From contig NZ_KZ319339.1 of the NCBI RefSeq assembly GCF_002744735.1, forward strand, positions 1,550,001-1,614,000: a stretch of 64,000 nt of DNA, read 5' to 3'. Of this stretch, positions 46,750 to 57,269 are shown one piece after another. Origin of the DNA: Marinobacter guineae. GTDB lineage: Bacteria; Pseudomonadota; Gammaproteobacteria; Pseudomonadales; Oleiphilaceae. Position 1 is the first letter of the stretch, and every line of letters starts with the position of its first letter. The translations under genes and the position numbers were made by a program. Under the pieces are notes generated by a model. That model ran no database searches. It saw only the letters and a list, made by a program, of their open reading frames with translations, and was not told the DNA's origin.

Positions 46750-48006
46750 ATGACCGGAACTCGTCTGACCAAGCTCTCAGTGGCCATTGGCCTTTCCATT
46801 GCCACCACCTCGGCACTGGCGAGCCCGCAGTCATTTATGTCTGCCAGGTCTTTTGCCATGGGCGGCACCGGCGTTGCGGTTGCGCATCCCTCCGATGCGG
46901 CAGCAACCAACCCTGCCCTGATGGCCGGCAATCACCACGACTGGGCTGACGATTTCGGCCTGCAACTGTTATCTGTCAACGCTCAGGTTGCAGATGAAGA
47001 AGAGACCGTTGATCAGGTCGACGAGATTCAGGACACCATTGATGATTTCGAACAAGCCATCAACGACCTGAACCAGACAGAAGCAGAGAATCAGGCCGGC
47101 AAGCTCCGTGACCAGTTGCAGGCCTTTGACCAGGATACCGCCCGTGTTAACGCCGGCCTCGGACTGTCGATCGCCTTCCCCGGCAAGCAGCTGTCGGTGG
47201 GTGTTTTCACCAACGGCAACCTGACCGCGACCGTTCGGGGCGAGTACGACGAGGACGACGATACCATCCTCGCAGCTATTGAAAATGGCGCACTGCCAGC
47301 ACCGGGCGTCACGGATACCCTGGAATCCCGCGGCAAGATTCTCGCCTCTGCCGTTACCGAGGTTGGCGTCAGCTTCGCCCGGGAGTTTGAATTATCAAAT
47401 GGTCAACGCATGCAGCTTGGCGTGTCGCCCAAGTATGTAAACCTGCAGACGTTTCAGTATACCGAGACAATTTCAGGCTTCGAAGACGACGAATTCGATG
47501 GCGATCAGTACCAGACTGACAAGAGCGGCTTCAACCTGGATATCGGCGCTACCTACGCGTTCGGTGAAGAGCAACAGTGGAATGCCGGGATCGTGGTTAA
47601 AAACCTCATCCCCATGGAACTGGACTCCGCCGCCAGCCGCCCACTGTTGGGCGAAAAAGTCCGCACCCTCGAACTCAACCCGATGGCAACCGTCGGCATT
47701 GCCCATAAGAGCGAGTTCCATGTGGTCACAGCGGAAATCGATCTGACCAAAAAAGAAGCATTCGGCTTTGAAGACGACACCCAGTGGCTGGCCCTGGGCG
47801 CGGAATTCGATGCCTTCCGTTATGCCCAGTTGCGTGTCGGGGTTCGCCACAACCTTGCCAGCAATGATGACAACGACGGCATTGAGGAATCAACCCAGTT
47901 CACCGCCGGACTCGGCCTGAACATTCTGGGCGCCCGCCTTGACCTTGGCGCCCTGTACAGTGATGCCGATGTCGGTGCTGCCCTGGAGATTGGCACAGCA
48001 TTCTGA
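46750..48006 (+). CDS. TraF-like outer-membrane beta-barrel protein
   Basis: A 418-aa exported protein with a signal peptide (LSVAIGLSIATTSALA). FMSARSFAMGGTGVAVAHPSDAAATNPAL is the start typical of the FadL/TraF_2-like barrels that are often labelled conjugal transfer TraF; there is no conjugation gene nearby, so that name is misleading. A charged loop (about 75-125) full of Asp, Glu and Gln is predicted coiled-coil. The final residues IGTAF end in Phe, as outer-membrane barrels do. Cargo unknown. Confidence 0.75.
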   Translation: MTGTRLTKLSVAIGLSIATTSALASPQSFMSARSFAMGGTGVAVAHPSDAAATNPALMAGNHHDWADDFGLQLLSVNAQVADEEETVDQVDEIQDTIDDFEQAINDLNQTEAENQAGKLRDQLQAFDQDTARVNAGLGLSIAFPGKQLSVGVFTNGNLTATVRGEYDEDDDTILAAIENGALPAPGVTDTLESRGKILASAVTEVGVSFAREFELSNGQRMQLGVSPKYVNLQTFQYTETISGFEDDEFDGDQYQTDKSGFNLDIGATYAFGEEQQWNAGIVVKNLIPMELDSAASRPLLGEKVRTLELNPMATVGIAHKSEFHVVTAEIDLTKKEAFGFEDDTQWLALGAEFDAFRYAQLRVGVRHNLASNDDNDGIEESTQFTAGLGLNILGARLDLGALYSDADVGAALEIGTAF

Positions 48007-48031
48007 TCTCCACCACCTGAAGCGAAAGCTC

Positions 48032-48059
48032 GCCCGGGCCATCCCGGCCGGGCTTTTTT
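48032..48059 (+). terminator. Intrinsic terminator after the TraF-like gene
   Basis: GCCCGG pairs with CCGGGC around a ten-base loop, followed by six T. It lies 26 bp after the stop. Confidence 0.88.
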
Positions 48060-48145
48060 ATTAGCCAATCCGCCACAGGTTTGCCTGCGCTGCCCCGGAA
48101 CCGGATAATCCCCGGAATCACTCCCCGAAAGGAATCAGACATTCC

Positions 48146-49267
48146 ATGCAAACCTATCTGGTTGGCGGTGCCGTTCGCGATGAATTACTCGGTCTTGAGG
48201 TGAAAGACCGGGACTGGGTCGTGGTAGGCGCAACTCCAGAGGACATGCTCGCCAAAGGCTTCAAACAGGTCGGCGCGGACTTTCCCGTGTTCCTGCACCC
48301 TGGAACCCGGGAGGAGTATGCGCTGGCCCGCACGGAGCGAAAACAGGGGCGCGGCTACCATGGCTTTACCGTATACAGCGCACCAGATGTCACCCTGGAG
48401 GAGGACCTCCAACGCCGGGATCTGACCATCAATGCCATGGCAAAAACCGAAGACGGTTCTCTGGTGGACCCCTTCCACGGCCAGACGGATATAAATGACA
48501 GAAAGCTTCGTCACGTGTCCGAAGCCTTTGCCGAAGACCCGTTACGAATCCTGCGTACAGCCCGGTTTGCAGCCCGATTCCGACCTCTTGGATTCACTGT
48601 ATGCGATCAGACCATGGCTTTGATGCGCAAGATGGTGGACGAGGGTGAAGTCGACTACCTGGTACCTGAACGGGTCTGGCAGGAACTACAGCGGGCATTG
48701 CATGAGCAAGCCCCGGACGGATTTTTCGAGACCCTTAGGGAAAGTGGCGCACTTGCCGTGCTGATTCCGGAACTCGATTCGGCGGGAGTTTTCCGTTCGG
48801 CAATGGGGTCACTTCGTTGCATCCATGATGAGCCTGACGCCAGCACAGAAGAACGCTTCGCCGCCCTGCTCTCGCCTCTGGAGGCGAACGCCGCCATCGT
48901 TCGCGCGAAGGCTCTGAAGGCGCCCAATGACTGCCAGAGTCTCGCGCGCCTGGCCACGGCATTTATTCCCCAACTCCGGGAAATGGACCCAAAAAATCCC
49001 GATGCCGAAGCATTGCTGGACCTGCTCGACCAGGCGGATCTCTGGCGCCGCCCGGGGCGTTTCACACAGCTGCTAAGCGTTATCCGGTGCGCCGCTCCGG
49101 ATGACCAAGACAAACTGAAACTGCTTCGAACAGCCTCGCAGGCAGCAACCGGCGTCGATCCCAAAACCCTTCTTGCCCGTGGCTATAAAGGCAAAGCACT
49201 TGGGGACGCCATCCGCAACGAACGCCTGAAACGTATTGTCGACGCCGTAACCCAAGCCGATCATTGA
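48146..49267 (+). CDS. cca: Cca, tRNA nucleotidyltransferase
   Basis: A 373-aa enzyme that adds or repairs the CCA end of tRNA. It has the class II motifs LVGGAVRDELLG at the start, DWVVVGATPEDM and RRDLTINAMA. It stops short of the E. coli length (412 aa) and shows no HD phosphohydrolase motif. The 13-base spacing from AAAGGA is long. Confidence 0.93.
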   Translation: MQTYLVGGAVRDELLGLEVKDRDWVVVGATPEDMLAKGFKQVGADFPVFLHPGTREEYALARTERKQGRGYHGFTVYSAPDVTLEEDLQRRDLTINAMAKTEDGSLVDPFHGQTDINDRKLRHVSEAFAEDPLRILRTARFAARFRPLGFTVCDQTMALMRKMVDEGEVDYLVPERVWQELQRALHEQAPDGFFETLRESGALAVLIPELDSAGVFRSAMGSLRCIHDEPDASTEERFAALLSPLEANAAIVRAKALKAPNDCQSLARLATAFIPQLREMDPKNPDAEALLDLLDQADLWRRPGRFTQLLSVIRCAAPDDQDKLKLLRTASQAATGVDPKTLLARGYKGKALGDAIRNERLKRIVDAVTQADH

Positions 49268-49276
49268 GGAATTGCC

Positions 49277-50023
49277 ATGACAGTCACTGTTCCCGTTGCA
49301 CTGATCACCGGCTCTGCCCACCGCCTGGGCGCACAGACGGCGAAGACACTTCATCAACGGGGCTGGAACCTGGTGATTCATTACCGGAGCCGGGAAGGTC
49401 AGGCACGGGCACTGGTTGAGAACCTCAACCGGAAGCGCCCGAATTCCGCTCACTCTGTTCAGGCAGACCTCAGCCTGACTGCCGATGTGGAACGGCTGGC
49501 AAACGAAACCATTGCCCGCTGGAACCGGCTGGATGCACTGGTCAACAATGCCTCGGTGTTCTACCCCAACCCGACCGAGGCAGCTACCGAGGAGGGCTGG
49601 AACACGGTTCTGAACACGAATCTCCGGGCCCCCTTCTTTCTCCTTAAGGCCTGCCTTCCGGCGCTGCGGGAAAACGGTGGCAGCGTGGTCAATATGATCG
49701 ATATCTACAGTGAGAGACCTCTTGCCGACCACCCACTTTACTGCGCCAGCAAGGCTGGCCTGGCCGCCCTGACCCGCTCCTGGGCGAAAGACCTGGCACC
49801 GGATGTGCGGGTGAACGGCGTTTCGCCGGGGGCCATTCTCTGGCCGGAGGGTAACGGTGAAACAGACAAGGATTCCCGGCAGGCCATTCTCGACAAGACC
49901 CCACTCGCCCGTACCGGCAACCCGGAAGATATCGCCGAGACCATCGCTTTCCTGATCTGCGACGCCCCGTTCATTACCGGACAGATTGTCGCCGTCGATG
50001 GCGGTCGCAGCCTGAATATGTAG
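49277..50023 (+). CDS. Pteridine reductase (FolM-like SDR)
   Basis: A 248-aa short-chain dehydrogenase. The cofactor loop ITGSAHRLG replaces the usual TGxxxGxG and matches FolM/PTR1-type pteridine reductases, as does HYRSRE for NADPH. The catalytic pair is YCASK; NNASVF and PGAILWPEG are family positions. It probably reduces dihydromonapterin or dihydrofolate. GAGGAA precedes the start, 9 bp after cca. Confidence 0.85.
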   Translation: MTVTVPVALITGSAHRLGAQTAKTLHQRGWNLVIHYRSREGQARALVENLNRKRPNSAHSVQADLSLTADVERLANETIARWNRLDALVNNASVFYPNPTEAATEEGWNTVLNTNLRAPFFLLKACLPALRENGGSVVNMIDIYSERPLADHPLYCASKAGLAALTRSWAKDLAPDVRVNGVSPGAILWPEGNGETDKDSRQAILDKTPLARTGNPEDIAETIAFLICDAPFITGQIVAVDGGRSLNM

Positions 50024-50151
50024 AGCGTCACCCGGCTTACCCGCGCGACAGCTTTGGCCAACCGCCGCTTTCCGGATACAATGCCAGCAGTGTTCAATTC
50101 TGCCTGCACGAGGGCTTACACTTTCGTGCGCCTCTGATCCGGAGAATTTCC

Positions 50152-51330
50152 ATGCGTGATGTCGTTATTGTTGCCGCCCGCCGTACAGCTATCGGAATCT
50201 TTGGCGGAGGTCTTTCCAGCCTGCGCGCAGACCAGCTCGGTACCGCCGTCATCAAGGCCCTTCTGGAAGAAACCGGTGTCGCTGGCGATCAGATCAACGA
50301 AGTGGTTCTTGGCCAGGTCCTGACGGCCGGCTGCGGCCAGAATCCGGCTCGCCAGTCCGCCATCAACGCCGGCATTCCGGCATCGGTGCCCGCCATGACC
50401 ATCAACAAGGTGTGCGGCTCCGGCCTGAAGGCGGTCCACATGGCGGTTCAGGCCATTCGCTGTGGTGATGCCGAGATGATGATCGCCGGCGGCCAGGAAA
50501 GCATGAGCCAGTCCCCGCACGTATTGCCCAACAGTCGCAATGGCCAGCGGATGGGCAACTGGTCCATGGTTGACACCATGATCAACGATGGCCTCTGGGA
50601 TGCGTTCAATGATTACCACATGGGCGTTACCGCTGAGAACATTGTGGAAAGGTATGGTGTCAGCCGTGAAGAGCAGGACGAGTTCGCTGCGGCTTCCCAG
50701 CAAAAAGCCGTCGCCGCCCGCGAAGCCGGTTATTTCGATGGTCAGATTGTCCCGGTCTCCATTCCCCAGCGCAAGGGTGACCCGATTGTGGTTGACCAGG
50801 ACGAAGGCCCCCGCGGCGGCGTTTCCGCCGAGGGTCTTGGAAAACTGCGCCCTGCGTTCAAGAAAGACGGCACGGTCACGGCCGGCAACGCATCCTCACT
50901 GAACGACGGTGCCGCTGCTGTTCTGGTATGCAGCGCCGACAAGGCCAAGGAACTGGGACTGACCCCTCTGGCCACCATCCGTGCGCACGCCAACGCCGGC
51001 GTGGATCCCAGCATCATGGGTACCGGCCCGATTCCGGCCAGCCAGCGTTGCCTGAAGCTGGCCGGCTGGAGTGTTGACGACCTTGATTTGGTGGAAGCCA
51101 ACGAAGCCTTTGCCGCCCAGGCCATTTCGGTTAACCGGGACCTGGGCTGGGATACTGGCAAGGTGAACGTCAACGGTGGCGCCATTGCCCTGGGCCACCC
51201 GATCGGCGCCTCGGGCTGCCGCATACTGGTCTCCCTGCTTCATGAGATGGTGCGTCGGGATGTCCACAAGGGCCTCGCCACCCTGTGCATCGGCGGCGGC
51301 ATGGGTGTCGCCCTGGCCGTCGAGCGCTAG
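50152..51330 (+). CDS. Acetyl-CoA acetyltransferase (thiolase)
   Basis: A 392-aa thiolase joining two acetyl-CoA into acetoacetyl-CoA. The acyl-carrier Cys is in [12 protein letters not shown], the His in [10 protein letters not shown] and the second Cys in LCIGGGMG. The length fits the AtoB/PhaA biosynthetic type rather than FadA. There are no phaBC genes nearby, so whether it feeds polyhydroxyalkanoate is not known. TCCGGAG precedes the start. Confidence 0.92.
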   Translation: MRDVVIVAARRTAIGIFGGGLSSLRADQLGTAVIKALLEETGVAGDQINEVVLGQVLTAGCGQNPARQSAINAGIPASVPAMTINKVCGSGLKAVHMAVQAIRCGDAEMMIAGGQESMSQSPHVLPNSRNGQRMGNWSMVDTMINDGLWDAFNDYHMGVTAENIVERYGVSREEQDEFAAASQQKAVAAREAGYFDGQIVPVSIPQRKGDPIVVDQDEGPRGGVSAEGLGKLRPAFKKDGTVTAGNASSLNDGAAAVLVCSADKAKELGLTPLATIRAHANAGVDPSIMGTGPIPASQRCLKLAGWSVDDLDLVEANEAFAAQAISVNRDLGWDTGKVNVNGGAIALGHPIGASGCRILVSLLHEMVRRDVHKGLATLCIGGGMGVALAVER

Positions 51331-51335
51331 GCCGT

Positions 51336-51800
51336 ATGCTCAACCTGGTGCTGTACGAGCCGGAGATACCGCCTAACACTGGCAATATCATCCGGCTGTG
51401 CGCCAACACCGGCTGCCAGCTGCATCTGATCGAACCTCTGGGCTTTAGCCTGGAAGACAAGCAGATGCGGCGGGCCGGGCTGGATTACAGTGAGTATGCA
51501 CGGGTAAAGGTCCACAAGGACTACCAGAGCTTCCTGGACAGCGAGCAGCCTGAACGCCTGTTCGGGCTGACCACCAAGGGTAGCCGGCATTACCATGAGA
51601 TGACCTATCAGGAGGGTGACTTCCTGATGTTCGGGCCGGAAACCCGGGGCCTGCCTGGTGAAATTCGTGAATCCCTGGCCCCCGAACATCGCCTCAGGGT
51701 CCCGATGCGCCCGGAAAGCCGAAGCCTCAACCTTTCCAATACCGCAGCCCTGGTGGTTTATGAAGCCTGGCGACAGTTGGGCTTCAGCGGGGCGATATAA
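51336..51800 (+). CDS. trmL: TrmL, tRNA (cytidine/uridine-34-2'-O)-methyltransferase
   Basis: A 154-aa SPOUT methyltransferase that methylates the wobble ribose of two tRNA-Leu species in E. coli. Motifs: [30 protein letters not shown] and [19 protein letters not shown] (knot). It starts 5 bp after the thiolase stop. The stop codon is part of the terminator stem. Confidence 0.94.
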   Translation: MLNLVLYEPEIPPNTGNIIRLCANTGCQLHLIEPLGFSLEDKQMRRAGLDYSEYARVKVHKDYQSFLDSEQPERLFGLTTKGSRHYHEMTYQEGDFLMFGPETRGLPGEIRESLAPEHRLRVPMRPESRSLNLSNTAALVVYEAWRQLGFSGAI

Positions 51801-51832
51801 AAAAACCGGCCTGAGCCGGTTTTTTTATATCG
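51793..51832. terminator. Bidirectional terminator between trmL and secB
   Basis: A perfect 18-bp stem with loop CTGA. It includes seven A, ACCGGC and their complement, so either strand ends in a T-run. It contains the trmL stop codon and begins 14 bp from the secB stop, ending both convergent genes. Confidence 0.92.
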
Positions 51833-51845
51833 AAAAGAATCAGCC

Positions 51846-52349
51846 TCAGTGAGTCTGCGGCTCTTCCTTCGCCTCACCTGCAGCTTCTTCCTGCTTGCGC
51901 TTCAGAGCCTGGGCGTAGATGGCATCAAAATTCACCGGCGCCAGCATAAGAGCCGGGAAGCTGCCCTTGTTAACGATACCGTCGATTGCTTCGCGGGCAT
52001 ATGGGAACAGGATAGTCGGGCAGTAGGCGCCCAGCATCTGGCCCAGCTGCTGGCCTTCAATACCCTGAACCAGGAATACACCGCCCTGCTGGATCTCAAC
52101 GATGTAGGCAACCTTTTCACCCACTTTGGCAGTTACTGTCAGCGAAAGCACAACCTCGTACTGGTTGTCGCTGACCTTGTTGTGGGACGTATTCAGGTCC
52201 AGATTCACCTGCGGCTTCCACTGCTCCTGAAACACCACCGGTGAATTGGGTGATTCAAAAGACAGGTCCTTCACATAGATGCGCTGAAGGGCAAACTGGG
52301 GTTGATTCTGGTTGTCACTGCCTGCTGCGGCTTGCTCATTCTCAGCCAT
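51846..52349 (-). CDS. secB: SecB, protein export chaperone
   Basis: A 167-aa tetrameric chaperone that holds preproteins for SecA. QRIYVKDLSFESPNSP and LGAYCPTILFPYAREAIDGIV are SecB signatures. AAAGGACTG precedes the start. In relatives grxC lies between secB and the rhodanese-like gene; here that space is only 144 bp and holds no gene. Confidence 0.95.
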   Translation of the reverse strand: MAENEQAAAGSDNQNQPQFALQRIYVKDLSFESPNSPVVFQEQWKPQVNLDLNTSHNKVSDNQYEVVLSLTVTAKVGEKVAYIVEIQQGGVFLVQGIEGQQLGQMLGAYCPTILFPYAREAIDGIVNKGSFPALMLAPVNFDAIYAQALKRKQEEAAGEAKEEPQTH

Positions 52350-52493
52350 GTTCAGTCCTTTCGTTCTCGATCATGGGCCCAGGGCCCGTTGTTATGGAAT
52401 GCTATGGAGTTTGCTGCCGGAACAGTTTACGTCGACGCTACTCCAGCTTATGTGAAACAGTGCGGCAGATTGATCTTCAGATCAAGAGCCGCC

Positions 52494-52910
52494 TTATTTC
52501 TTCACCAGCGGAAGATTACTGGCTCTCCAGTCAGAAACCCCACCGTTAAGGCGCACAACATTACTGAAGCCTTCGGCGTTCAGCTGCTTGACTGCCATCG
52601 CTGAATGCTGGCCCATCTTGTCAGCAACGATAATCTGCTTGTCCTTGAACTTGTTCAGCTCGGCAACCCGGCTCTTGAGGCTGTTCAGCGGAATATTGAT
52701 GGAACCGGTAATGCGACCTTCACCGAATTCCTTCCGATCCCGGATGTCCACTACAATGGCCTCATCCTTGTTGATGAGGTTGACTGCCCCCTGGGCCGAG
52801 ATCTTGGCACCGCCGCGGCGGGACTCCAGAAAAAGAATCGCGACCAGAAATGCCACAAACAGCGACACAAGAATGTAGTGATTAACGACAAATTCAAACA
52901 ACCGGTCCAT
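52494..52910 (-). CDS. YibN-like membrane-anchored rhodanese-domain protein, catalytic Cys absent
   Basis: A 138-aa protein with an N-terminal membrane anchor (YILVSLFVAFLVAILFL) and one rhodanese domain (VVDIRDRKEFGEGRITGSINIP). The active-site loop reads VADKMGQHS where active rhodaneses have VCxxGxxS, so the sulfur-carrying Cys is Asp. It is unlikely to transfer sulfur; a binding role is more likely. Homologues sit next to secB and gpmI. Confidence 0.88.
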   Translation of the reverse strand: MDRLFEFVVNHYILVSLFVAFLVAILFLESRRGGAKISAQGAVNLINKDEAIVVDIRDRKEFGEGRITGSINIPLNSLKSRVAELNKFKDKQIIVADKMGQHSAMAVKQLNAEGFSNVVRLNGGVSDWRASNLPLVKK

Positions 52911-53054
52911 GAATTTACCCTGATAATGAGTTTGGCGAGATTATACACAGGCTGCTCCCCGGACAGAAGGTGACGAAACTGGCCAGTAAATGCGAAAATA
53001 GATAAACTCCATTTTCGTTTTAGTAAACTTACTAACATTTTACTTCCGGACCGA

Positions 53055-54605
53055 ATGATGACCGCAATGCGCAAGCCGACTGCACTGATTATCCTGGACG
53101 GCTGGGGCCACCGCGACCCGGCTGAAGACAACGCCATCAGCAACGCCAATACCCCGTTCTGGGACAAGCTCTGGCAAAATCAGCCAAAGACCCTGATCAA
53201 CACCTCAGGCATGTTTGTTGGGCTGCCTAAGGGGCAGATGGGTAACTCGGAAGTCGGCCACATGAACCTCGGCGCAGGGCGCGTGGTCTATCAGAGCCTC
53301 ACCCGGATCGACAAGGATCTGGAAGAAGGCACATTCCAGAGCAACGAAGTGCTGTGCTCGGCGATCGATAAGGCCGTTCAGAGTGGTCGCGCTGTGCACC
53401 TGATGGGGCTGATGTCTCCGGGTGGTGTGCATAGCCATGAAGATCATATTCTGGCCGCTGCCGAACTGGCCGCCGCACGTGGCGCGAAGGAAGTTTACAT
53501 ACATGCCTTCCTGGATGGCAGGGACATGCCGCCTCGCAGTGCCAAGGCCTCCCTGGAAAAAGCGGCAGCCAGGTTGAAGCATCTCGGCGTTGGCCGTGTT
53601 GCGTCCATCGTTGGCCGCTACTACGCCATGGATCGCGACAATCGCTGGGATCGCATTGAAGCAGCCTACAACCTGATGACCCAGGGCACCGCAGAGTTCA
53701 CCGCAGCCGACCCCGTTTCCGGCCTGGAACAGGCCTACGAGCGTGGCGAGAACGACGAATTCGTGATGCCTACCCGTATTCGTGCACCGGGAGAGCCGGA
53801 AGGCACCATCAATGACGGCGACACGGTTCTGTTCATGAACTTCCGCGCCGATCGCGCCCGGGAAATGACCCGCACTTTTGTGGATAAAGACTTCGACGGC
53901 TTTGAGCGTCGCAAACACCCTGAGCTCGCCGATTTCGTGATGCTGACCGAGTATGCGGCGGACATCCCTGCCTCCTGCGCCTACCCGCCGGAGCAGCTGA
54001 CCAACGGTCTTGGCGAATACGTGGCCAATCAGGGCAAGACCCAGCTCCGGATTGCGGAAACCGAGAAATACGCCCACGTTACCTTCTTCTTTAATGGCGG
54101 CATGGAAACGCCGTTCGAGGGCGAAGACCGGATTCTGGTGCCCTCTCCCAAGGTTGCCACCTACGACCTGCAACCGGAGATGAGCGCGCCGGAAGTGACC
54201 GACAAACTGGTGGAGGCCATCAAGAGCGGAAAATACGACCTGATTGTCTGCAATTACGCCAACGGCGACATGGTTGGTCATACCGGCAAGCTGGACGCTG
54301 CCATCAAGGCCGCCGAGTGTCTTGATGAGTGCGTAAAGCGGGTGGTTGAAGCTCTGGATGAAGTAGGCGGCGAAGCCCTGATTACTGCCGACCATGGCAA
54401 TTGCGAGCAGATGACTGATCCGAATTCCGGCCAGGTCCATACCGCGCACACCATTGGCCCGGTACCTCTGGTTTACACCGGCCACCGCAAGATTACGCTG
54501 AATAACGACGGTAGCCTGAGTGACGTTGCACCTTCGCTGCTGACACTGATGGGGCTGGAGCCGCCGAAGGAAATGACCGGGCACAGCCTGGTTGAGATCG
54601 GTTGA
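53055..54605 (+). CDS. gpmI: GpmI, cofactor-independent phosphoglycerate mutase
   Basis: A 516-aa manganese enzyme interconverting 3- and 2-phosphoglycerate. The phosphoserine is in [15 protein letters not shown]; metal motifs are LIILDGWG at the start and ADHGNCEQM and HTAHT near the end. The upstream region (52911-53054) is A/T rich and divergent from yibN. ATG codons at 53055, 53058 and 53067 are all possible. Confidence 0.95.
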   Translation: MMTAMRKPTALIILDGWGHRDPAEDNAISNANTPFWDKLWQNQPKTLINTSGMFVGLPKGQMGNSEVGHMNLGAGRVVYQSLTRIDKDLEEGTFQSNEVLCSAIDKAVQSGRAVHLMGLMSPGGVHSHEDHILAAAELAAARGAKEVYIHAFLDGRDMPPRSAKASLEKAAARLKHLGVGRVASIVGRYYAMDRDNRWDRIEAAYNLMTQGTAEFTAADPVSGLEQAYERGENDEFVMPTRIRAPGEPEGTINDGDTVLFMNFRADRAREMTRTFVDKDFDGFERRKHPELADFVMLTEYAADIPASCAYPPEQLTNGLGEYVANQGKTQLRIAETEKYAHVTFFFNGGMETPFEGEDRILVPSPKVATYDLQPEMSAPEVTDKLVEAIKSGKYDLIVCNYANGDMVGHTGKLDAAIKAAECLDECVKRVVEALDEVGGEALITADHGNCEQMTDPNSGQVHTAHTIGPVPLVYTGHRKITLNNDGSLSDVAPSLLTLMGLEPPKEMTGHSLVEIG

Positions 54606-55759
54606 TCCCCGCGCGGACCCAACCCTTGCGACTTTCCACTATCCTGGCGCTCACCCTTGCCCTGGGTGCAGCGCCGGTGCTCTCCCAGCAAGAGGTCACC
54701 CCGGCTCAGATCGAAGAACTCAAGGAACGTATTGAGGACATCGATGACTGGCTGGCCGATGCCGAGGAAGACCGCTCCGCCCTGGAGCGGCAGCTTGCTG
54801 CGACTGAACGCACCATCAGCCGCCTTACCCGGGAGCGCCGCTCCCTGCGCCAGCAGGTAGAACAGCAGCAACAGCGACTCAAGGAACTGCAAAAAGAAGA
54901 GCAGGAGCTCACCCGCACGCTGGACCGGCAACGGGAGAGCCTGAAGAAACAGATCCGGGCTGCCTGGATGGAGGGCGACGCGCCGGCGGTAAAGGTCCTC
55001 CTGAATGAGATCGATCCAGACAGAATCGCCCGGACCATGACTTACTACGAGTATCTGAGCAAGGATACAGTTACCCGCCTTGAGTCGTTCAGGCAAAGCC
55101 TGCAGGAACTCAAAGACACCCGAGCCGCAGCACAGTCAACGCGGGTGGAACTGGCCCAAACGGAAGAAAACGTCGCCAGGCGTCAGCAGGAATTGGCGGC
55201 ATCCAGAAAACAGCGGCAGCAGACCCTCGCATCGCTCAATGCCGATATCAAGAATCGGCTCAGCGAACGGGAGGAGCTGGCATCCGACCGAAAACGGTTG
55301 GAAAAACTGCTTGAGGAAGTCCAGCAGGCGATCAATAACATTCCCTCGCCCAATGAATCCCGGCCCTTCGCTTCACTGCGGGACAAGCTACCCTGGCCTG
55401 CACAGGGGAAGGTTCTCAGCGGCTACGGAGACAGCTACGCCGATGGCAAATTGCGGCGCAACGGCCTTCTTATCCGCACCGAAGAAGAAGCGCAAATACG
55501 CGCAATTCATTATGGCCGGGTGGTCTTTGCCAATTGGCTCCGCGGCTTCGGCCTGATCACGATTATTGATCACGGCGACGGCTACATGACACTCTATGGT
55601 CATAGCAGCAGCCTGTTTACCAACCCCGGAGACTGGGTGGCAGCCGGCGAACCCATCGCCCTGGCCGGCCGCACGGGCGGCACGGATTCCCCGGCGCTGT
55701 ATTTTGAGGTTCGGCACAACGGCAAACCCGACAATCCGGGCCGGTGGCTGGCAAACTGA
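54602..55759 (+). CDS. envC: EnvC-like murein hydrolase activator
   Basis: A 385-aa exported protein: signal peptide ([17 protein letters not shown]), long coiled coils (about 30-250) and a C-terminal LytM domain (from about 265). The LytM metal motif is degenerate: RRNGLLI lacks the first His and Asp, while MTLYGHSSS and YFEVRHNG remain. Like E. coli EnvC it probably activates amidases for cell separation and does not cut peptidoglycan. The start is probably TTG overlapping the gpmI stop; a TTG at 54626 is an alternative. Order gpmI-envC-ctpA-yibQ is conserved. Confidence 0.88.
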   Translation: MIPARTQPLRLSTILALTLALGAAPVLSQQEVTPAQIEELKERIEDIDDWLADAEEDRSALERQLAATERTISRLTRERRSLRQQVEQQQQRLKELQKEEQELTRTLDRQRESLKKQIRAAWMEGDAPAVKVLLNEIDPDRIARTMTYYEYLSKDTVTRLESFRQSLQELKDTRAAAQSTRVELAQTEENVARRQQELAASRKQRQQTLASLNADIKNRLSEREELASDRKRLEKLLEEVQQAINNIPSPNESRPFASLRDKLPWPAQGKVLSGYGDSYADGKLRRNGLLIRTEEEAQIRAIHYGRVVFANWLRGFGLITIIDHGDGYMTLYGHSSSLFTNPGDWVAAGEPIALAGRTGGTDSPALYFEVRHNGKPDNPGRWLAN

Positions 55760-55856
55760 CTGGCTTCGGGAGGGCTGACAAACGCCCCGGGTAACGCCAT
55801 ACTGTCCGGAGTCAGGAAAACCAGTCCAACTATCGGAATAAAAACGGGATATGTGA

Positions 55857-57269
55857 ATGAAACGGGTCCGAAATACACTCCATGCCTTTCCATTACGCAG
55901 CATTGCACTCGCTACCTGTTTCGCCACCGCATCCGGTCTGGCCTGGGCCCAGGACGAAGACACCGCTACCGAACAGCTACTGGAGGGCATCCAGAATGGC
56001 GAGCGGGTCGAAATCCGCCTCCCTGACCCGGAAAAACAACTGCCCCTGGAAGATCTCCGAAAATTTACCGAGGTGTTCAGTCGAATAAAAGACGCCTATG
56101 TCGAGGAAGTGGATGATCGACAGCTGCTTGAAAGCGCCATCAAGGGCATGCTGTCAGATCTGGACCCCCACTCCACCTATCTCGCCCCCAAGGATTACGA
56201 GGACCTGGAAGAAAGTACCTCCGGAGAGTTTGGCGGGCTCGGCATTGAAGTGGGCATGGAGAATGGCTTTGTTAAAGTAATCGCGCCCATTGATGACACT
56301 CCCGCGGACAAAGCTGGGGTCGAAGCAGGGGACCTGATTATCAAGCTCGATGACAAGCCAGTGAAAGGCATGAGCCTGGAAGAAGCCGTACAGCTGATGC
56401 GGGGCAAGCCGGGCAGCATTCTCACCCTGACCATCATGCGTGAGGGTGAAACCGGCCCCATTGAAATCAAAGTCGAGCGGGACATTATCAAGGTCACCAG
56501 CGTGAAATCACGGATGCTGGAAAACGGTTACGGATATGTCCGGATTACCCAGTTCCAGGCCGATACCGGCTCGCAGTTCAGAGACGCCCTCAGCAAACTT
56601 GAAGACGAACTGGGCAGTGATCTGGATGGCCTGATCATTGATCTCCGGAATAATCCAGGGGGTGTTCTCCAGGCGGCCGTGGAAACTGCGGATGTGGTGC
56701 TGGATGACGGGCTGATTGTCTATACCGAAGGCCGCATCCAGAGTTCGCGCCTGCGTTTCAGTGCCAGTGCCGGCGACGTCATGGAAGGCACCCCGATTGT
56801 GGTACTGATTAACGGCGGCTCTGCCTCCGCCTCCGAAATCCTGGCCGGCGCCCTGCAGGACCATGAACGCGCCGTGATCATGGGCACCAAATCTTTTGGC
56901 AAGGGCAGCGTTCAGACGGTCATCCCGCTGGATGAGACCCACGCCATCAAAATGACCACTGCGCGCTACTATACGCCGGATGGCCGCTCTATCCAGGCTA
57001 CCGGCATCGAACCGGATATTGAAGTGCGCCCGGCAGAGCTGAAGGAACTGGACAGCAAACCATTCTTCACCGAGGCAGACCTCAGCGGACACCTCCAAGG
57101 CAAAAACGAGAATCAGCAGCCGAAGAACGGCAGTGACTCCCAGGCCGAAGACGAGGCCGCGTCCCTGGCAGACAGGGATTATCAGCTGCGCTCAGCTCTT
57201 AACCTGCTCAAGGGCATCCGGATTCTGAATCCGCAAGATAAAGGCCAGGCAGAAGGAAGCAGTCAGTGA
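55857..57269 (+). CDS. ctpA: CtpA, S41 C-terminal processing protease
   Basis: A 470-aa periplasmic protease with a signal peptide (ALATCFATASGLAWA), a PDZ domain (about 125-205) and an S41 catalytic domain. The nucleophile Ser lies in NGGSASASEI (about 322) and the Lys in GTKSFGKGSVQ (about 349). The C-terminus is a variable Gln/Glu-rich tail. It is followed by yibQ through a GTGA overlap. Confidence 0.93.
   Translation: MKRVRNTLHAFPLRSIALATCFATASGLAWAQDEDTATEQLLEGIQNGERVEIRLPDPEKQLPLEDLRKFTEVFSRIKDAYVEEVDDRQLLESAIKGMLSDLDPHSTYLAPKDYEDLEESTSGEFGGLGIEVGMENGFVKVIAPIDDTPADKAGVEAGDLIIKLDDKPVKGMSLEEAVQLMRGKPGSILTLTIMREGETGPIEIKVERDIIKVTSVKSRMLENGYGYVRITQFQADTGSQFRDALSKLEDELGSDLDGLIIDLRNNPGGVLQAAVETADVVLDDGLIVYTEGRIQSSRLRFSASAGDVMEGTPIVVLINGGSASASEILAGALQDHERAVIMGTKSFGKGSVQTVIPLDETHAIKMTTARYYTPDGRSIQATGIEPDIEVRPAELKELDSKPFFTEADLSGHLQGKNENQQPKNGSDSQAEDEAASLADRDYQLRSALNLLKGIRILNPQDKGQAEGSSQ

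Noticed and set aside
46750..48006. Evidence of a conjugative element from the TraF-like gene
   Set aside because: The protein is an outer-membrane barrel of a family named TraF by similarity only, and no transfer genes are nearby.
52470..52485. TTGATCTTCAGATCAA after the rhodanese-like gene as a terminator or FNR box
   Set aside because: It has a two-base centre and no T-run, and the spacing does not fit TTGAT-N4-ATCAA. It may be a chance palindrome.
52350..52493. A decayed grxC between secB and the rhodanese-like gene
   Set aside because: 144 bp is too short and no CPYC-like motif or glutaredoxin stretch is visible in any frame.
53205..54584. A 459-codon open frame antisense to gpmI
   Set aside because: gpmI has all catalytic motifs; the antisense frame reflects high GC third positions.
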